Of a DNA stretch of 31,074 nt, positions 16,227 through 23,918 are shown in pieces; within the stretch, counting starts at the first letter, position 1, and each line of letters begins with the position of its first letter. Below the pieces are notes generated by a model, which was not told where the DNA came from, made no database searches, and worked only from the letters and a program-made list of their open reading frames with translations. The translations under genes were made by a program, and so were the position numbers. The stretch comes from an uncultured Lachnospiraceae bacterium (lineage in GTDB: Bacteria; Bacillota_A; Clostridia; Lachnospirales; Lachnospiraceae), in assembly GCA_910585855.1 (NCBI GenBank), contig CAJUGZ010000009.1, positions 1 through 31,074 of the forward strand, written 5' to 3'.

Positions 16227-16570
16227 CCAAGAAACAGCCAGATTCTGGAAGGGCAGGCAGTCTGCAGTGACTTTGGAAAAAAGTTAGAAGTTCTTAGACT
16301 TCTGCTTTAAAACCTAAGATTTTTTGCATACGCTGCTTCCATGCAGTGTGTGCAAAAAAAGGGGCGTGTTTAGCCCGTATTTTGTTTAGAAAAGAAGATA
16401 TGCTGCGGTTGATAGAATCGTTCTTTATGCCAGTAACGTTTTGGTTTCGATACGGGCGAATTGCGCCCCGGTCTGTCCGGTTGGATGCATAAAGATGCAG
16501 AAGTTTTAGAACTTCTTGCTTTTTGGAAACCGGAACAGCAGACTGCCTGCCCTTCCAGAATCTGGCGTCC
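16227..16570 (+). repeat. Fold-back element, copy C (complete, 344 bp)
   Basis: Sense is the plus strand. Order: boundary CCAAGAAACAGC (16227-16238); 5' arm from 16238; core 16320-16487 with the T/A-tract hairpin (16320-16359), the long-range stem GCCCGTAT/ATACGGGC (16373-16380 with 16450-16457) and GGTTGGATG (16479-16487); 3' arm to 16565; boundary ATCTGGCGTCC (16560-16570). The arms start with a 28-bp perfect inverted repeat (16238-16265 with 16538-16565) and continue with weaker pairing. The outer arm sequence is unrelated to that of copy B, although both copies pair. The 3' end lies close to the promoter region of the P-loop gene. Confidence 0.85.
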
Positions 16571-16619
16571 CCTCCGAAAAAAAATTGAGTAAAAATAACT
16601 TTTATTTTCTATACAACTA

Positions 16620-16628
16620 TGCTATAAT
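16620..16628 (+). promoter_or_regulatory. Extended -10 promoter of the P-loop gene
   Basis: TGCTATAAT at 16620-16628 is a full extended -10 element, 37 bases before the start codon. No good -35 box lies at the matching distance, as is usual for extended -10 promoters. Confidence 0.6.
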
Positions 16629-16665
16629 GATTTTAACAAGTTTACATCCTAAGGAGGAGATTACA

Positions 16666-17085
16666 ATGATACAGATTATTTCGGGGAAAAAAGGCAAAGG
16701 TAAGACAAAGCATTTAATTAATAAGGCAAATGAAGATGTGAAACAGGCTCACGGCAATATCGTATATTTGGATAAAAACAGCAAACATATGTATGAGCTG
16801 AGCAATAAGATTCGCTTAATCAATGTTTCGGATTATCAAGTAAACAGCAGTGATGGATTTTTGGGATTTATTGCAGGAATTATTTCTCAGGATCATGATC
16901 TGGATACGATGTTTTTGGACAGCTTTTTAAAGGTATCTTGTCTGGAAGGGAAGGATATTTCAGAGGTGATTGATAAATTGGATCAGATGGGTGAGAAATT
17001 TCATATTACGTTTGTGCTGAGTGTTTCTTTAGATGAAGCAGAACTTCCAGAAAATGCAAAGTCTAAGGTTTTAATCTCCTTATAA
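16666..17085 (+). CDS. Small P-loop ATP-binding protein, unknown function
   Basis: A 139-aa soluble protein opening MIQIISGKKGKGKTKHLI, a Walker A motif (GKKGKGKT, about 7-14) at the very N-terminus. A possible Walker B-type strand is DTMFLDSFLK near residue 85, and LDQMGEKFHITFVLSVS near the end resembles the last strands of a minimal P-loop fold. Related short proteins in Clostridia are often loosely named twitching motility protein PilT, with no evidence for pili. ATG 16666 follows AAGGAGGAG with about 6 bases; the frame is open upstream to 16516 but that part lies inside the repeat. The gene is monocistronic, with its own promoter and a shared terminator. Confidence 0.85.
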   Translation: MIQIISGKKGKGKTKHLINKANEDVKQAHGNIVYLDKNSKHMYELSNKIRLINVSDYQVNSSDGFLGFIAGIISQDHDLDTMFLDSFLKVSCLEGKDISEVIDKLDQMGEKFHITFVLSVSLDEAELPENAKSKVLISL

Positions 17086-17113
17086 TCAGAGTAGGTTTAA
17101 ATTTTGATTACAT

Positions 17114-17156
17114 AAATAACGCTATTGCTAGATAACCTTCAGCAATAGCGTTATTT
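17114..17156. terminator. Bidirectional terminator between convergent genes
   Basis: A perfect 16-bp stem (17114-17129 with 17141-17156) over an 11-base loop. The stem ends are AAATAA/TTATTT, giving short T runs on both strands. It sits between the P-loop gene (plus) and the DUF378 gene (minus). Confidence 0.85.
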
Positions 17157-17164
17157 CATGCTTA

Positions 17165-17377
17165 CTATGCTTCGCTGGTATTTCTTACCCGCCCAAATAA
17201 GCTGATTAGATAAAGACCACAGACACCTACTAATGCATAGATAATCCGGGAGAAAAGATTCATGTCACCAAATAGGAAGGCGATAATATCTAATTTGAAA
17301 AGACCTATTAGACCCCAGTTGATGGCACCTATAATAGCGATTGCAAGAGCTGCATAATCGAATCCTTTTACATTCAT
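17165..17377 (-). CDS. DUF378 small membrane protein
   Basis: A 70-aa protein with two membrane segments (about 8-27 and 42-60) and the DUF378 pattern: YAALAIAIIGAINWGLIGLF near the start, FLFG in the middle and a C-terminal LYLISLFGR. Function is unknown for the family. The ribosome site GGAGGTAAC stands 3-4 bases before the ATG. A TATACT box on the minus strand (17434-17429) is a possible -10, but no convincing -35 accompanies it. The rest of 17378-17578 holds no gene I can support. Confidence 0.88.
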   Translation of the reverse strand: MNVKGFDYAALAIAIIGAINWGLIGLFKLDIIAFLFGDMNLFSRIIYALVGVCGLYLISLFGRVRNTSEA

Positions 17378-17578
17378 TTGTTACCTCCATTCTGCCTTTT
17401 TTGGCTTGGTGATGATTTCTTCTGTTTTAGTATAAGCAGAAAACTTTCCTTTATTATCTTTTTTAGTGGAAAATTCGGGAAAAATTGGCGTTTATAAAAA
17501 AATAGAACAAATGTTTTGTGCAAATTTACGAAATTATTTAATTACCAAAAAATGCTTTTCTTTCTTTTTAAAGCATAC

Positions 17579-17584
17579 TATAAT
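17579..17584 (+). promoter_or_regulatory. Candidate -10 box of the HlyD-like gene operon
   Basis: TATAAT at 17579-17584, 45 bases before the GTG start at 17630. The expected -35 region is only T-rich. It could drive the HlyD-like gene, yggS, sepF and ylmH together, since the gaps between them are 10-23 bases. Confidence 0.45.
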
Positions 17585-17629
17585 GAATAAAAGTTATCGA
17601 GTGATAGAAATTGGAAATGAGGGTAGATC

Positions 17630-19045
17630 GTGGCTGTTTCGAAACGACGAAGAAGAAGGAGAAGACGACCGAAAAAAGTAGTGTCCATCAATCATTATCG
17701 TGTACGGTTAAATATGGGAGTATTTATTTTTGCGGTTATCTTTCTCTATATGATCATTAGTATTGGAATTTATATTACACGGGATCGGATTTCGATTTAT
17801 GAAGTGTCGGTGCAGGGTTCTCTTACAAAATCAAAACGTTATACCGGATTGGTTTTACGGGAGGAAGAGGTTTCTTATTCGTCTGGTTCTGGTTACGTGA
17901 ATTACTATTTAAAAGAAGGTGGGCGTGCCGGAGTGGGAGATGTGATTTATACGTTAGATGAGAGCGGACGTCTTTCGGAACTGTTATTTTCAAGCAGCAG
18001 TCAAAGTTTGAAAGAAAGTGATCTTTCGGATTTAAAAGCAGAACTGACTTCTTATTGTATGTCTTATAATTCTTTAAAATTTGATGAAGTCTACGATATG
18101 AAGATTGAAATGGATTATCATGTTTTAGAACTTGCAAATAACAGTAATATTGCAAGTTTAGAGCAAGTAATTCAGACACAGGCAGGGGGTGCTTTTCTTC
18201 AGGGGAAAGCAGAAAAACCCGGGACAATCTCTTATTATGTAGACGGATATGAAAGCTATACAGCAGAACAAGTAACAGCAGAAGATTTTGCTGTTTCTTA
18301 TTCTAAGAAAAATATAAAATCCGGCGATCTTTTAACAAACGGAAGTGAAATTTATAAGACGGTTACTTCGGATAGCTGGTCTTTGGTTTTTCCTATTCCA
18401 GAAGAAGAAATTACTTTTTATCGGGACAAAACTTCTCTGACTGTGCGGATAGAAAAAGACGGGTTTGAAATTACGGGAGAGTTTTCGATGTTTTCAAACG
18501 AAACGGGTGTATTTGGGCAGCTTTCGATTCATAACTATATGATTCGTTATCTTTCAGAACGATTTTTAGATTTTGAGATACAGGAAATGGTAGAAACCGG
18601 ATTAAAAATTCCGAAAACGGCACTTGTAGAGAAAAGTTTTTATATGATTCCTTTAGAGTATCTGTCTACGAACGGAGAAAATCGTTCAGGATTTTGGATT
18701 GAGGGCTATAATGCAGAAAAGCAGGAGCAGGAAACTAGTTTTATTTCGCCTATTATTTATTCTTCAGATGAAGAGTATTATTATGTAAGTATGGATGATT
18801 TTTCGGTAGGAACTTATCTGCATCAGCCAGAAACAAATACACGATATCAGATGGGAGCAACGGCTTCTTTAAAAGGAGTGTATACGGTAAATCAGGGATA
18901 TACCGTTTTTCGGTTTATTGAAATTCTTACGGAAAATGACGAATACTATATTGTAAAGACAAATACACGATATGGATTATCTTTATATGATCATATTATT
19001 TTAAACAGTAAGACAGTAGAAGAAAATCAAGTGATTTACCGGTAG
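17630..19045 (+). CDS. HlyD-like membrane fusion protein
   Basis: A 471-aa protein with a very basic N-terminus (nine consecutive Arg/Lys after MAVS), one membrane segment (about 30-50) and an outside-facing body. The segment TGLVLREEEVSYSSGSGYVNYYLKEGGRAGVGDVIYTLDE (cited by its ends TGLVL and YTLDE, about 69-107) is a biotinyl-lipoyl-like half-motif typical of HlyD/periplasmic adaptor proteins. Later regions are beta-rich. In Clostridia this gene commonly precedes yggS-sepF-ylmH, so a role at the division site or envelope is plausible; no export partner is nearby. GTG 17630 follows GAGGGTAGATC. Confidence 0.75.
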   Translation: MAVSKRRRRRRRRPKKVVSINHYRVRLNMGVFIFAVIFLYMIISIGIYITRDRISIYEVSVQGSLTKSKRYTGLVLREEEVSYSSGSGYVNYYLKEGGRAGVGDVIYTLDESGRLSELLFSSSSQSLKESDLSDLKAELTSYCMSYNSLKFDEVYDMKIEMDYHVLELANNSNIASLEQVIQTQAGGAFLQGKAEKPGTISYYVDGYESYTAEQVTAEDFAVSYSKKNIKSGDLLTNGSEIYKTVTSDSWSLVFPIPEEEITFYRDKTSLTVRIEKDGFEITGEFSMFSNETGVFGQLSIHNYMIRYLSERFLDFEIQEMVETGLKIPKTALVEKSFYMIPLEYLSTNGENRSGFWIEGYNAEKQEQETSFISPIIYSSDEEYYYVSMDDFSVGTYLHQPETNTRYQMGATASLKGVYTVNQGYTVFRFIEILTENDEYYIVKTNTRYGLSLYDHIILNSKTVEENQVIYR

Positions 19046-19062
19046 GTTAGGAGGGAAAAATA

Positions 19063-19761
19063 TTGAGTGAGCAGGATCTGCAAAAGAATCTTTTGGAAGT
19101 AGAGGAAAATATTACACGGGCTTGTATACGTGCAGGACGCAAGAGAGAAGAAGTTACTTTAATTGCTGTAAGCAAAACAAAGCCGATTGCTATGATGGAA
19201 ACCATTTATAAAGAAGGCATACGGGAATTTGGAGAAAATAAAGTACAGGAACTTTGCGAGAAAGCCGAGAAAATGAATTCGGATATTCATTGGCATATGA
19301 TTGGACATTTGCAGCGAAATAAGGTAAAACAAGTAATACAAAAGGCTTGTTTGATTCATTCGGTCGATTCGCTTCGGCTGGCACAGCAGATTGAACAGGA
19401 AGCAGATAAATTGGATTTGATTGTTTCAATACTCTTAGAAGTCAATGTGGCAGAAGAGGAAACAAAGTATGGATTTTCTTCGTTGGAAGTGCAGGATGCA
19501 GTTGAAAAAATTGCAATTATGCCTCATATTAGGATAAAAGGACTAATGACAAGTGCTCCTTATACGACAAATCCAGAAGAAAATCGAAAATATTTCCAAA
19601 AATTATCAAAATTGTGTATTGACATTCAAAAGAAAAACCTTGATAATGTAACTATGGAAATTTTATCAATGGGTATGACAAATGACTATGAGGTTGCAGT
19701 GGAAGAAGGTGCAACGCATGTACGTGTTGGCACAGGAGTGTTTGGTGAACGGGTTTATTGA
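19063..19761 (+). CDS. yggS: PLP homeostasis protein YggS/YlmE
   Basis: A 232-aa fold-type III PLP-binding protein without catalytic activity of its own that buffers pyridoxal phosphate. Family motifs are LIAVSKTKPI (PLP Lys near residue 38), FGENKVQEL, HWHMIGHLQRNKVK near 77, VNVAEEETKYGF, and the C-terminal LSMGMTNDYEVAVEEGATHVRVGTGVFG (phosphate-binding SMGM and RVGTG). It starts with TTG, about 9 bases after TAGGAGGG, 17 bases after the HlyD-like gene. It is followed directly by sepF, the usual ylm-cluster order. Confidence 0.94.
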   Translation: MSEQDLQKNLLEVEENITRACIRAGRKREEVTLIAVSKTKPIAMMETIYKEGIREFGENKVQELCEKAEKMNSDIHWHMIGHLQRNKVKQVIQKACLIHSVDSLRLAQQIEQEADKLDLIVSILLEVNVAEEETKYGFSSLEVQDAVEKIAIMPHIRIKGLMTSAPYTTNPEENRKYFQKLSKLCIDIQKKNLDNVTMEILSMGMTNDYEVAVEEGATHVRVGTGVFGERVY

Positions 19762-19784
19762 AAAAAGGAAAGAGGTTGAAGTGA

Positions 19785-20333
19785 ATGTTTAGTGGATTAA
19801 TGAATATCTTGCACTTAGAAGATGAGTATGACGATGATGGTTTTGATGAAGAATACGAAGAGGAAGCACCGGTCAGAACAAGAAAATCTTTTAAAAAAGA
19901 TGTCCATAACAGTGAGGATGACTATGAAGAGGATACTGCTTCGAATCGGCAGCAGAAACCGAAACCTACAAAGCAGGGAAGTAATGTGATTCCTATGAGA
20001 GGTACGAAGGTATCAGAAAAGCAGATGGAAGTTTGTGTGATTAAGCCTGTTTCCGTAGAAGATGGAGGGAGAAGCATTGCAGATACTTTATTAGAGGGAC
20101 GGGCAGTTATTTTGAACTTAGAAGGGCTTCAAGTTAGTGTTGCTCAAAGAATTATTGATTTTTCCTCTGGTGCTTGTTATGCGATTAATGGAAATTTCCA
20201 GAAAGTTTCCAATTATATTTTTATTATTACACCAGAATCAGTAGAAATTTCTGGAGATTTTCAGGAATTAGTTAGTTCAGGAGCAAATGGAAATGGATTT
20301 GATGTGACAGCGTATCGTTCTGTTGGCATGTAG
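19785..20333 (+). CDS. sepF: Cell division protein SepF
   Basis: SepF binds FtsZ and anchors the Z-ring to the membrane. The 182-aa protein has an N-terminal amphipathic membrane helix (FSGLMNILHL), an acidic disordered linker (about 12-60) and the SepF core from about 82 (VCVIKPVSVEDGGRSIADTL, then VILNLEGLQVSVAQRIIDF and NYIFIITPESVEISG). This core arrangement is diagnostic. AAAGAGG lies ahead of the ATG. Its stop is 11 bases before ylmH. Confidence 0.95.
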   Translation: MFSGLMNILHLEDEYDDDGFDEEYEEEAPVRTRKSFKKDVHNSEDDYEEDTASNRQQKPKPTKQGSNVIPMRGTKVSEKQMEVCVIKPVSVEDGGRSIADTLLEGRAVILNLEGLQVSVAQRIIDFSSGACYAINGNFQKVSNYIFIITPESVEISGDFQELVSSGANGNGFDVTAYRSVGM

Positions 20334-20343
20334 GAGAGAGAAA

Positions 20344-21105
20344 ATGACGAAAGAAGAACAGTTGTTTTTAAAACATATTTCAGATCTTGCAAATGCTGCA
20401 TACCAGAAAGTCTTCCCCACAAGTACAGATTTTTTATCTTTATACGAACAAGATTTATTTTTAAGTCACAGAGAAGATGTGCCGCCGATTGATTATAAAT
20501 TAAACGGCGGCACTCCTTTTAGTGAGCGCAAGATTCTTTGTTTTCTTCCAGATAAAGAGCTTTATGCAGATTACTTACCGATTTCTGTTTTGGAAATCGT
20601 ACCCATACAGATAAAATTTTCAGAAGAACTGTCCCATAGAGATTATCTTGGGGCATTGATGAACTTAGGAATTGAGCGTTCTATGCTGGGGGATATTCTG
20701 ATATCAGAGAAAAAACAGGTGTATCTGTTTTGTAAACAGCATATGAGTGATTATATTATCGAACATCTTTCTTTTGTAAAACATACCAATATGATTTGCA
20801 GATATTTTGACGGATCGGTTGAAGAGATGCAGCCGCATTTTGAAGAACAGCGTGGATCGGTTGCTTCTCCTCGGCTGGATAGTGTTTTGGCAGTTGTATT
20901 TTCCGGTTCTAGAAGTAAATTGTCTGGATTGATTGAGGGGAAAAAGGTGTTTGTGAATAGTCGGTTAGAAGAATCCGCTGCCTATCAGTTAAAACCGAAT
21001 GATATTGTGTCGGTGCGTGGATATGGAAAGTTTATTTTTGAGGATATGGTTGGGACGACGAAAAAGGGGAGAGTTATGATTTTGGTGAAAAGGTTTGTTT
21101 CGTAA
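20344..21105 (+). CDS. ylmH: RNA-binding protein YlmH (S4 domain)
   Basis: A 253-aa protein with an N-terminal RRM-like region and a C-terminal S4 RNA-binding domain (about 180-250: PRLDSVLAVVFSGSRSKLSG, VFVNSRL, LKPNDIVSVRGYGKF). YlmH homologues bind the large ribosomal subunit and have been linked to ribosome-associated quality control, besides lying in the division cluster. ATG 20344 follows TAGGAGAGAG; a frame-extending TTG at 20323 overlaps sepF and lacks a ribosome site. This is the last gene of the HlyD-yggS-sepF-ylmH group. Confidence 0.92.
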   Translation: MTKEEQLFLKHISDLANAAYQKVFPTSTDFLSLYEQDLFLSHREDVPPIDYKLNGGTPFSERKILCFLPDKELYADYLPISVLEIVPIQIKFSEELSHRDYLGALMNLGIERSMLGDILISEKKQVYLFCKQHMSDYIIEHLSFVKHTNMICRYFDGSVEEMQPHFEEQRGSVASPRLDSVLAVVFSGSRSKLSGLIEGKKVFVNSRLEESAAYQLKPNDIVSVRGYGKFIFEDMVGTTKKGRVMILVKRFVS

Positions 21106-21110
21106 CCGGG

Positions 21111-21159
21111 AAGATGTGAGGGCGGGATTGTGCTGTCCTCACATCTTGCTGTTGATTGG
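21111..21159 (-). repeat. Short member of the fold-back element family, copy D
   Basis: Read on the minus strand, CCAATCAACAGC (21159-21148) is identical to the 5' boundary of copy B. It is followed by AAGATGTGAGG (21147-21137), a 15-base loop, and the perfect complement CCTCACATCTT (21121-21111). It looks like an element that kept its ends but lost the core and inner arms. There is no T tract after the stem. It lies just 3' of ylmH. The remainder of 21160-21277 is AT-rich with no gene or clear promoter. Confidence 0.6.
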
Positions 21160-21280
21160 ATAAATGAAGAAGATAGGAGATTAGATTAATATGAATGTAA
21201 GATAATTGAGTTTATGAACGATAATTGTATAGTGAAAGCAGAATAGTAACTTTAAAATAGTAAAAGAGAGGAGAATCGTG

Positions 21281-22378
21281 ATGTCACAAAAAATAACAGT
21301 TCATGATCAAAAAGAACAGCCAATATATGATATTTTAATTGAAAATGATTATAGTAAGTTAGGTGAGGAGCTTCAAAAGCTGCATAGTATGGAACGAAAG
21401 ATTTGTATTGTTACAGAAAGTACGGTTGGAGGGTATTATGTAAAGCAGGTAGAGGAACTTTTGCTGCCCGTTTCGAAGAGAGTGGAGGTGTTTTCTTTTT
21501 TAGCAGGGGAGGAAAGAAAAAATCTTGCTACGGTGCAGGAATTGTATCGATTTTTGATACTTCATCAATTTGAACGAAAAGATTTGCTTCTTGCATTGGG
21601 TGGCGGTGTGGTTGGGGATTTGACTGGATATGCGGCCGCTACTTATTTGCGTGGTATCGATTTTATACAGCTTCCTACTTCTTTGCTGGCACAGGTGGAT
21701 TCTAGTATTGGTGGAAAGACAGGGGTTGATTTTGACTGTTATAAAAATATGGTGGGGGCTTTTTATCAGCCAAAGTTGGTTTATATGAATCTAAGTGTTT
21801 TGCATACTTTAACAGAGAAAGAGTATTTGTCTGGTATGGGGGAGATTATAAAACATGGTTTGATTAAAGATGCGGTGTATTATCAATGGTTATTAAGTCA
21901 AATGGAATTGATTCGAAAGAGAGATCTTACTGTATTAGAGCAGATGATTTCTATGAGTTGTCAAATTAAATGTCAGGTGGTGGAGCATGATCCGAAAGAG
22001 CAGGGGGAGCGGGCACTTTTGAATTTTGGGCATACTTTAGGACATGCGATTGAGCGTCTGATGAATTTTTCTTTGCTGCATGGAGAGTGTGTAGGGCTTG
22101 GTATGCTGGCATCCTATCGAATTGGAGTAAATCGGGGGATGCTGACGGAGCAGGGGTATCAGCAGTTATATCAGTTATTGGAGAAACTGGGTATGGCAGT
22201 TTCGATAGAAGGACTGTCGGCTCAGAAAATCATAGAGATCAGTAAAAATGATAAAAAAATGGAGCAGGGAAAAGTAAAGTTTATTTTATTGGAAAAGATA
22301 GGGCATGCTTATATCGATCGTACTGTTTCTGATTCTGAGATGGAAACAGCGTTAAAACAGATTGGAGCAGAGGAATAG
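21281..22378 (+). CDS. aroB: 3-dehydroquinate synthase
   Basis: Converts DAHP to 3-dehydroquinate, step two of the shikimate pathway, using NAD+ and a divalent metal. The 365-aa protein shows ALGGGVVGDLTGYAAATYLRG (NAD site, about 105-125), PTSLLAQVDSSIGGKTGVD, EIIKHGLI with the metal-binding Glu, NFGHTLGHAIE (metal His) and LLHGECVGLGM (metal His). ATG 21281 is 7 bases after AGAGAGGAG; the adjacent GTG at 21278 is 4 bases away and also possible. No other aro gene is in the window. It is followed 4 bases later by lspA. Codon use (many GGG and TTG) resembles miaA rather than sepF. Confidence 0.96.
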   Translation: MSQKITVHDQKEQPIYDILIENDYSKLGEELQKLHSMERKICIVTESTVGGYYVKQVEELLLPVSKRVEVFSFLAGEERKNLATVQELYRFLILHQFERKDLLLALGGGVVGDLTGYAAATYLRGIDFIQLPTSLLAQVDSSIGGKTGVDFDCYKNMVGAFYQPKLVYMNLSVLHTLTEKEYLSGMGEIIKHGLIKDAVYYQWLLSQMELIRKRDLTVLEQMISMSCQIKCQVVEHDPKEQGERALLNFGHTLGHAIERLMNFSLLHGECVGLGMLASYRIGVNRGMLTEQGYQQLYQLLEKLGMAVSIEGLSAQKIIEISKNDKKMEQGKVKFILLEKIGHAYIDRTVSDSEMETALKQIGAEE

Positions 22379-22382
22379 ATAA

Positions 22383-22895
22383 ATGAAAAAAAGAAAAAAG
22401 ATTTCTGCGAAAAATTGGATTGGAGCAGGAGTTATGATTTTGATTTTGGCTGGATTGGATCAGTGGGTAAAATGGCTGGCAGTGCTGTATTTAAAAGATA
22501 AAGCGCCTTTTGTGGTGATAGAGGGAGTTTTTGAGTTTTTTTATTTGGAAAATAGAGGGGCTGCTTTTGGGATATTTCAAAATCAGAGATGGATCTTTTT
22601 GATTTTAACAGCTTTGATTATGGTGGGGCTGGTTTGGCTTTATGGACGGATTCCTGCTGTGAAACGGTATGTTCCTTTGCGTATCTGTATAGTAGCTAGT
22701 TTTGCCGGGGCGGTCGGAAATATGATAGATCGGATAAAAAATGGATATGTGGTAGACTTTTTATATTTTAAATTAATTGATTTTCCTGTATTTAATATTG
22801 CTGATATTTATGTTACATTGTCTGTTATATTGGCAATGGTGCTTTTTTTATTTTATTATAATGAAGAGGAAATACAGGATTGGATTCGGTGGTGA
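22383..22895 (+). CDS. lspA: Lipoprotein signal peptidase (signal peptidase II)
   Basis: An aspartyl membrane protease that cleaves prolipoprotein signals, such as that predicted for the carboxypeptidase at 14515. The 170-aa protein has four membrane segments and the family motifs FFYLENRGAAFGIF near 55, GNMIDRIKNGYVVDF near 117 (first catalytic Asp) and FPVFNIADIYVTLSVIL near 137 (second catalytic Asp). Its end contains the ribosome-binding region of rluD, so the two are coupled. Confidence 0.95.
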   Translation: MKKRKKISAKNWIGAGVMILILAGLDQWVKWLAVLYLKDKAPFVVIEGVFEFFYLENRGAAFGIFQNQRWIFLILTALIMVGLVWLYGRIPAVKRYVPLRICIVASFAGAVGNMIDRIKNGYVVDFLYFKLIDFPVFNIADIYVTLSVILAMVLFLFYYNEEEIQDWIRW

Positions 22896-22900
22896 AAAAG

Positions 22901-23836
22901 ATGCAGGAAAAGAAAGTTTATGTAACTGAAGAACAGGCAGGGGAGAGAATTGATAAATTTTTAACAGAAATAGAAGAGGGGGCATTTTCTCGTTCTTTTT
23001 TGCAGAAGATTATAAAAGATGGTGGGGTGTTGGTCAATGGGATAGCAGTAAAGGCACGGTATGAAGTAAGGATGGGAGATGAAATTCGATTAGATCTGCC
23101 CGAGTTAGAAGAACCCACTGCTTTGCCGGAGGAGATATCACTTGATATTTTATATGAAGATGCGGATTTGATTGTGGTAAATAAGCCGAAAGGAATGGTG
23201 GTGCACCCTGCTGCTGGGCATAACAGTGGAACATTGGTAAATGCATTGCTTTTTCATTGTAAAGGGGAATTGTCTGGGATTAATGGGGTGATGCGTCCCG
23301 GAATTGTACATCGTATTGACAGGGATACTACAGGAGTGTTGGTTGTCTGTAAAAATGATGCAGCACATGCTTCGCTTGCAGTTCAGTTAAAAGAACATTC
23401 TATTACACGAAAATATTATGCGATTGTATATGGAATGTTTCGGGAGCGGGAGGGGGTTATTGATGCGCCTATTGGGCGTCATCCGATGGATCGAAAAAAA
23501 ATGTCTGTGTTTTGTAAAAATGGAAAGGCAGCGGTTACGCATTATCGGGTGTTATCTTGCGGTCATGGTTATAGTTATATTGAATGTCAGTTGGAAACAG
23601 GACGAACGCATCAGATTCGGGTACATCTGGCGAGCATCGGGCATCCTGTCTTGGGGGATCGGGTGTATGGACCGGAGCACTGTCCGTTTCCTTATTTGGA
23701 GGGACAGACACTTCATGCTGGGGTTTTAGGGTTTGTGCATCCTTCTTCCGGGGCGTATATAGAGTTTACTGCGCCTATGCCAGATTATTTTCTTGAACTT
23801 CTTCAAAAACTTGAATTGCAATGTGAAATAATTTAA
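22901..23836 (+). CDS. rluD: Ribosomal large-subunit pseudouridine synthase, RluD/RluA family
   Basis: Isomerises uridines in 23S rRNA. The 311-aa protein has an N-terminal S4 domain (about 10-70: AGERIDKFLTEI, SRSFLQKIIKDGGVLVNG) and the catalytic domain with HRIDRDTTGVLVV (catalytic Asp) and ETGRTHQIRVHLASIGHPVLGD (given by its ends, near 230). The lspA-rluD order is common in Firmicutes. ATG 22901 lies 6 bases after GGTGGTG, five bases past the lspA stop; upstream in-frame TTG and GTG codons (22880-22892) overlap lspA. The exact rRNA target (RluD or another RluA member) cannot be told from sequence alone. Confidence 0.92.
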   Translation: MQEKKVYVTEEQAGERIDKFLTEIEEGAFSRSFLQKIIKDGGVLVNGIAVKARYEVRMGDEIRLDLPELEEPTALPEEISLDILYEDADLIVVNKPKGMVVHPAAGHNSGTLVNALLFHCKGELSGINGVMRPGIVHRIDRDTTGVLVVCKNDAAHASLAVQLKEHSITRKYYAIVYGMFREREGVIDAPIGRHPMDRKKMSVFCKNGKAAVTHYRVLSCGHGYSYIECQLETGRTHQIRVHLASIGHPVLGDRVYGPEHCPFPYLEGQTLHAGVLGFVHPSSGAYIEFTAPMPDYFLELLQKLELQCEII

Positions 23837-23840
23837 AAAA

Positions 23841-23872
23841 TGGTATACTTTTTGGAAAATTTAATTTATAAT
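23841..23872 (+). promoter_or_regulatory. Candidate promoter elements before the cytidylate-kinase-like gene
   Basis: Two -10-like boxes are present: TGGTATACT (23841-23849, extended -10) and TATAAT (23867-23872). Neither has a clear -35. Either could start the transcript of the gene at 23919. Confidence 0.4.
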
Positions 23873-23918
23873 AGAGAATAAGGAAAGAATTGAGTTCTGA
23901 TGAAAGGAGAGGCGGCTT

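Noticed and set aside
15480..16570. Two-unit direct-repeat region considered as a CRISPR array
   Set aside because: Only two units, in opposite orientation, about 340 bp long, with no regular short repeats and no cas genes.
17466..17681. A 71-codon frame before the HlyD-like gene
   Set aside because: No ribosome site, overlaps the promoter and the start of the HlyD-like gene in another frame, and its end (EEEGEDDRKK) is the shadow of the Arg-rich start.
21111..21147. Hairpin after ylmH as an intrinsic terminator
   Set aside because: No T run follows the stem on the plus strand; its sequence is better explained as a short member of the repeat family.
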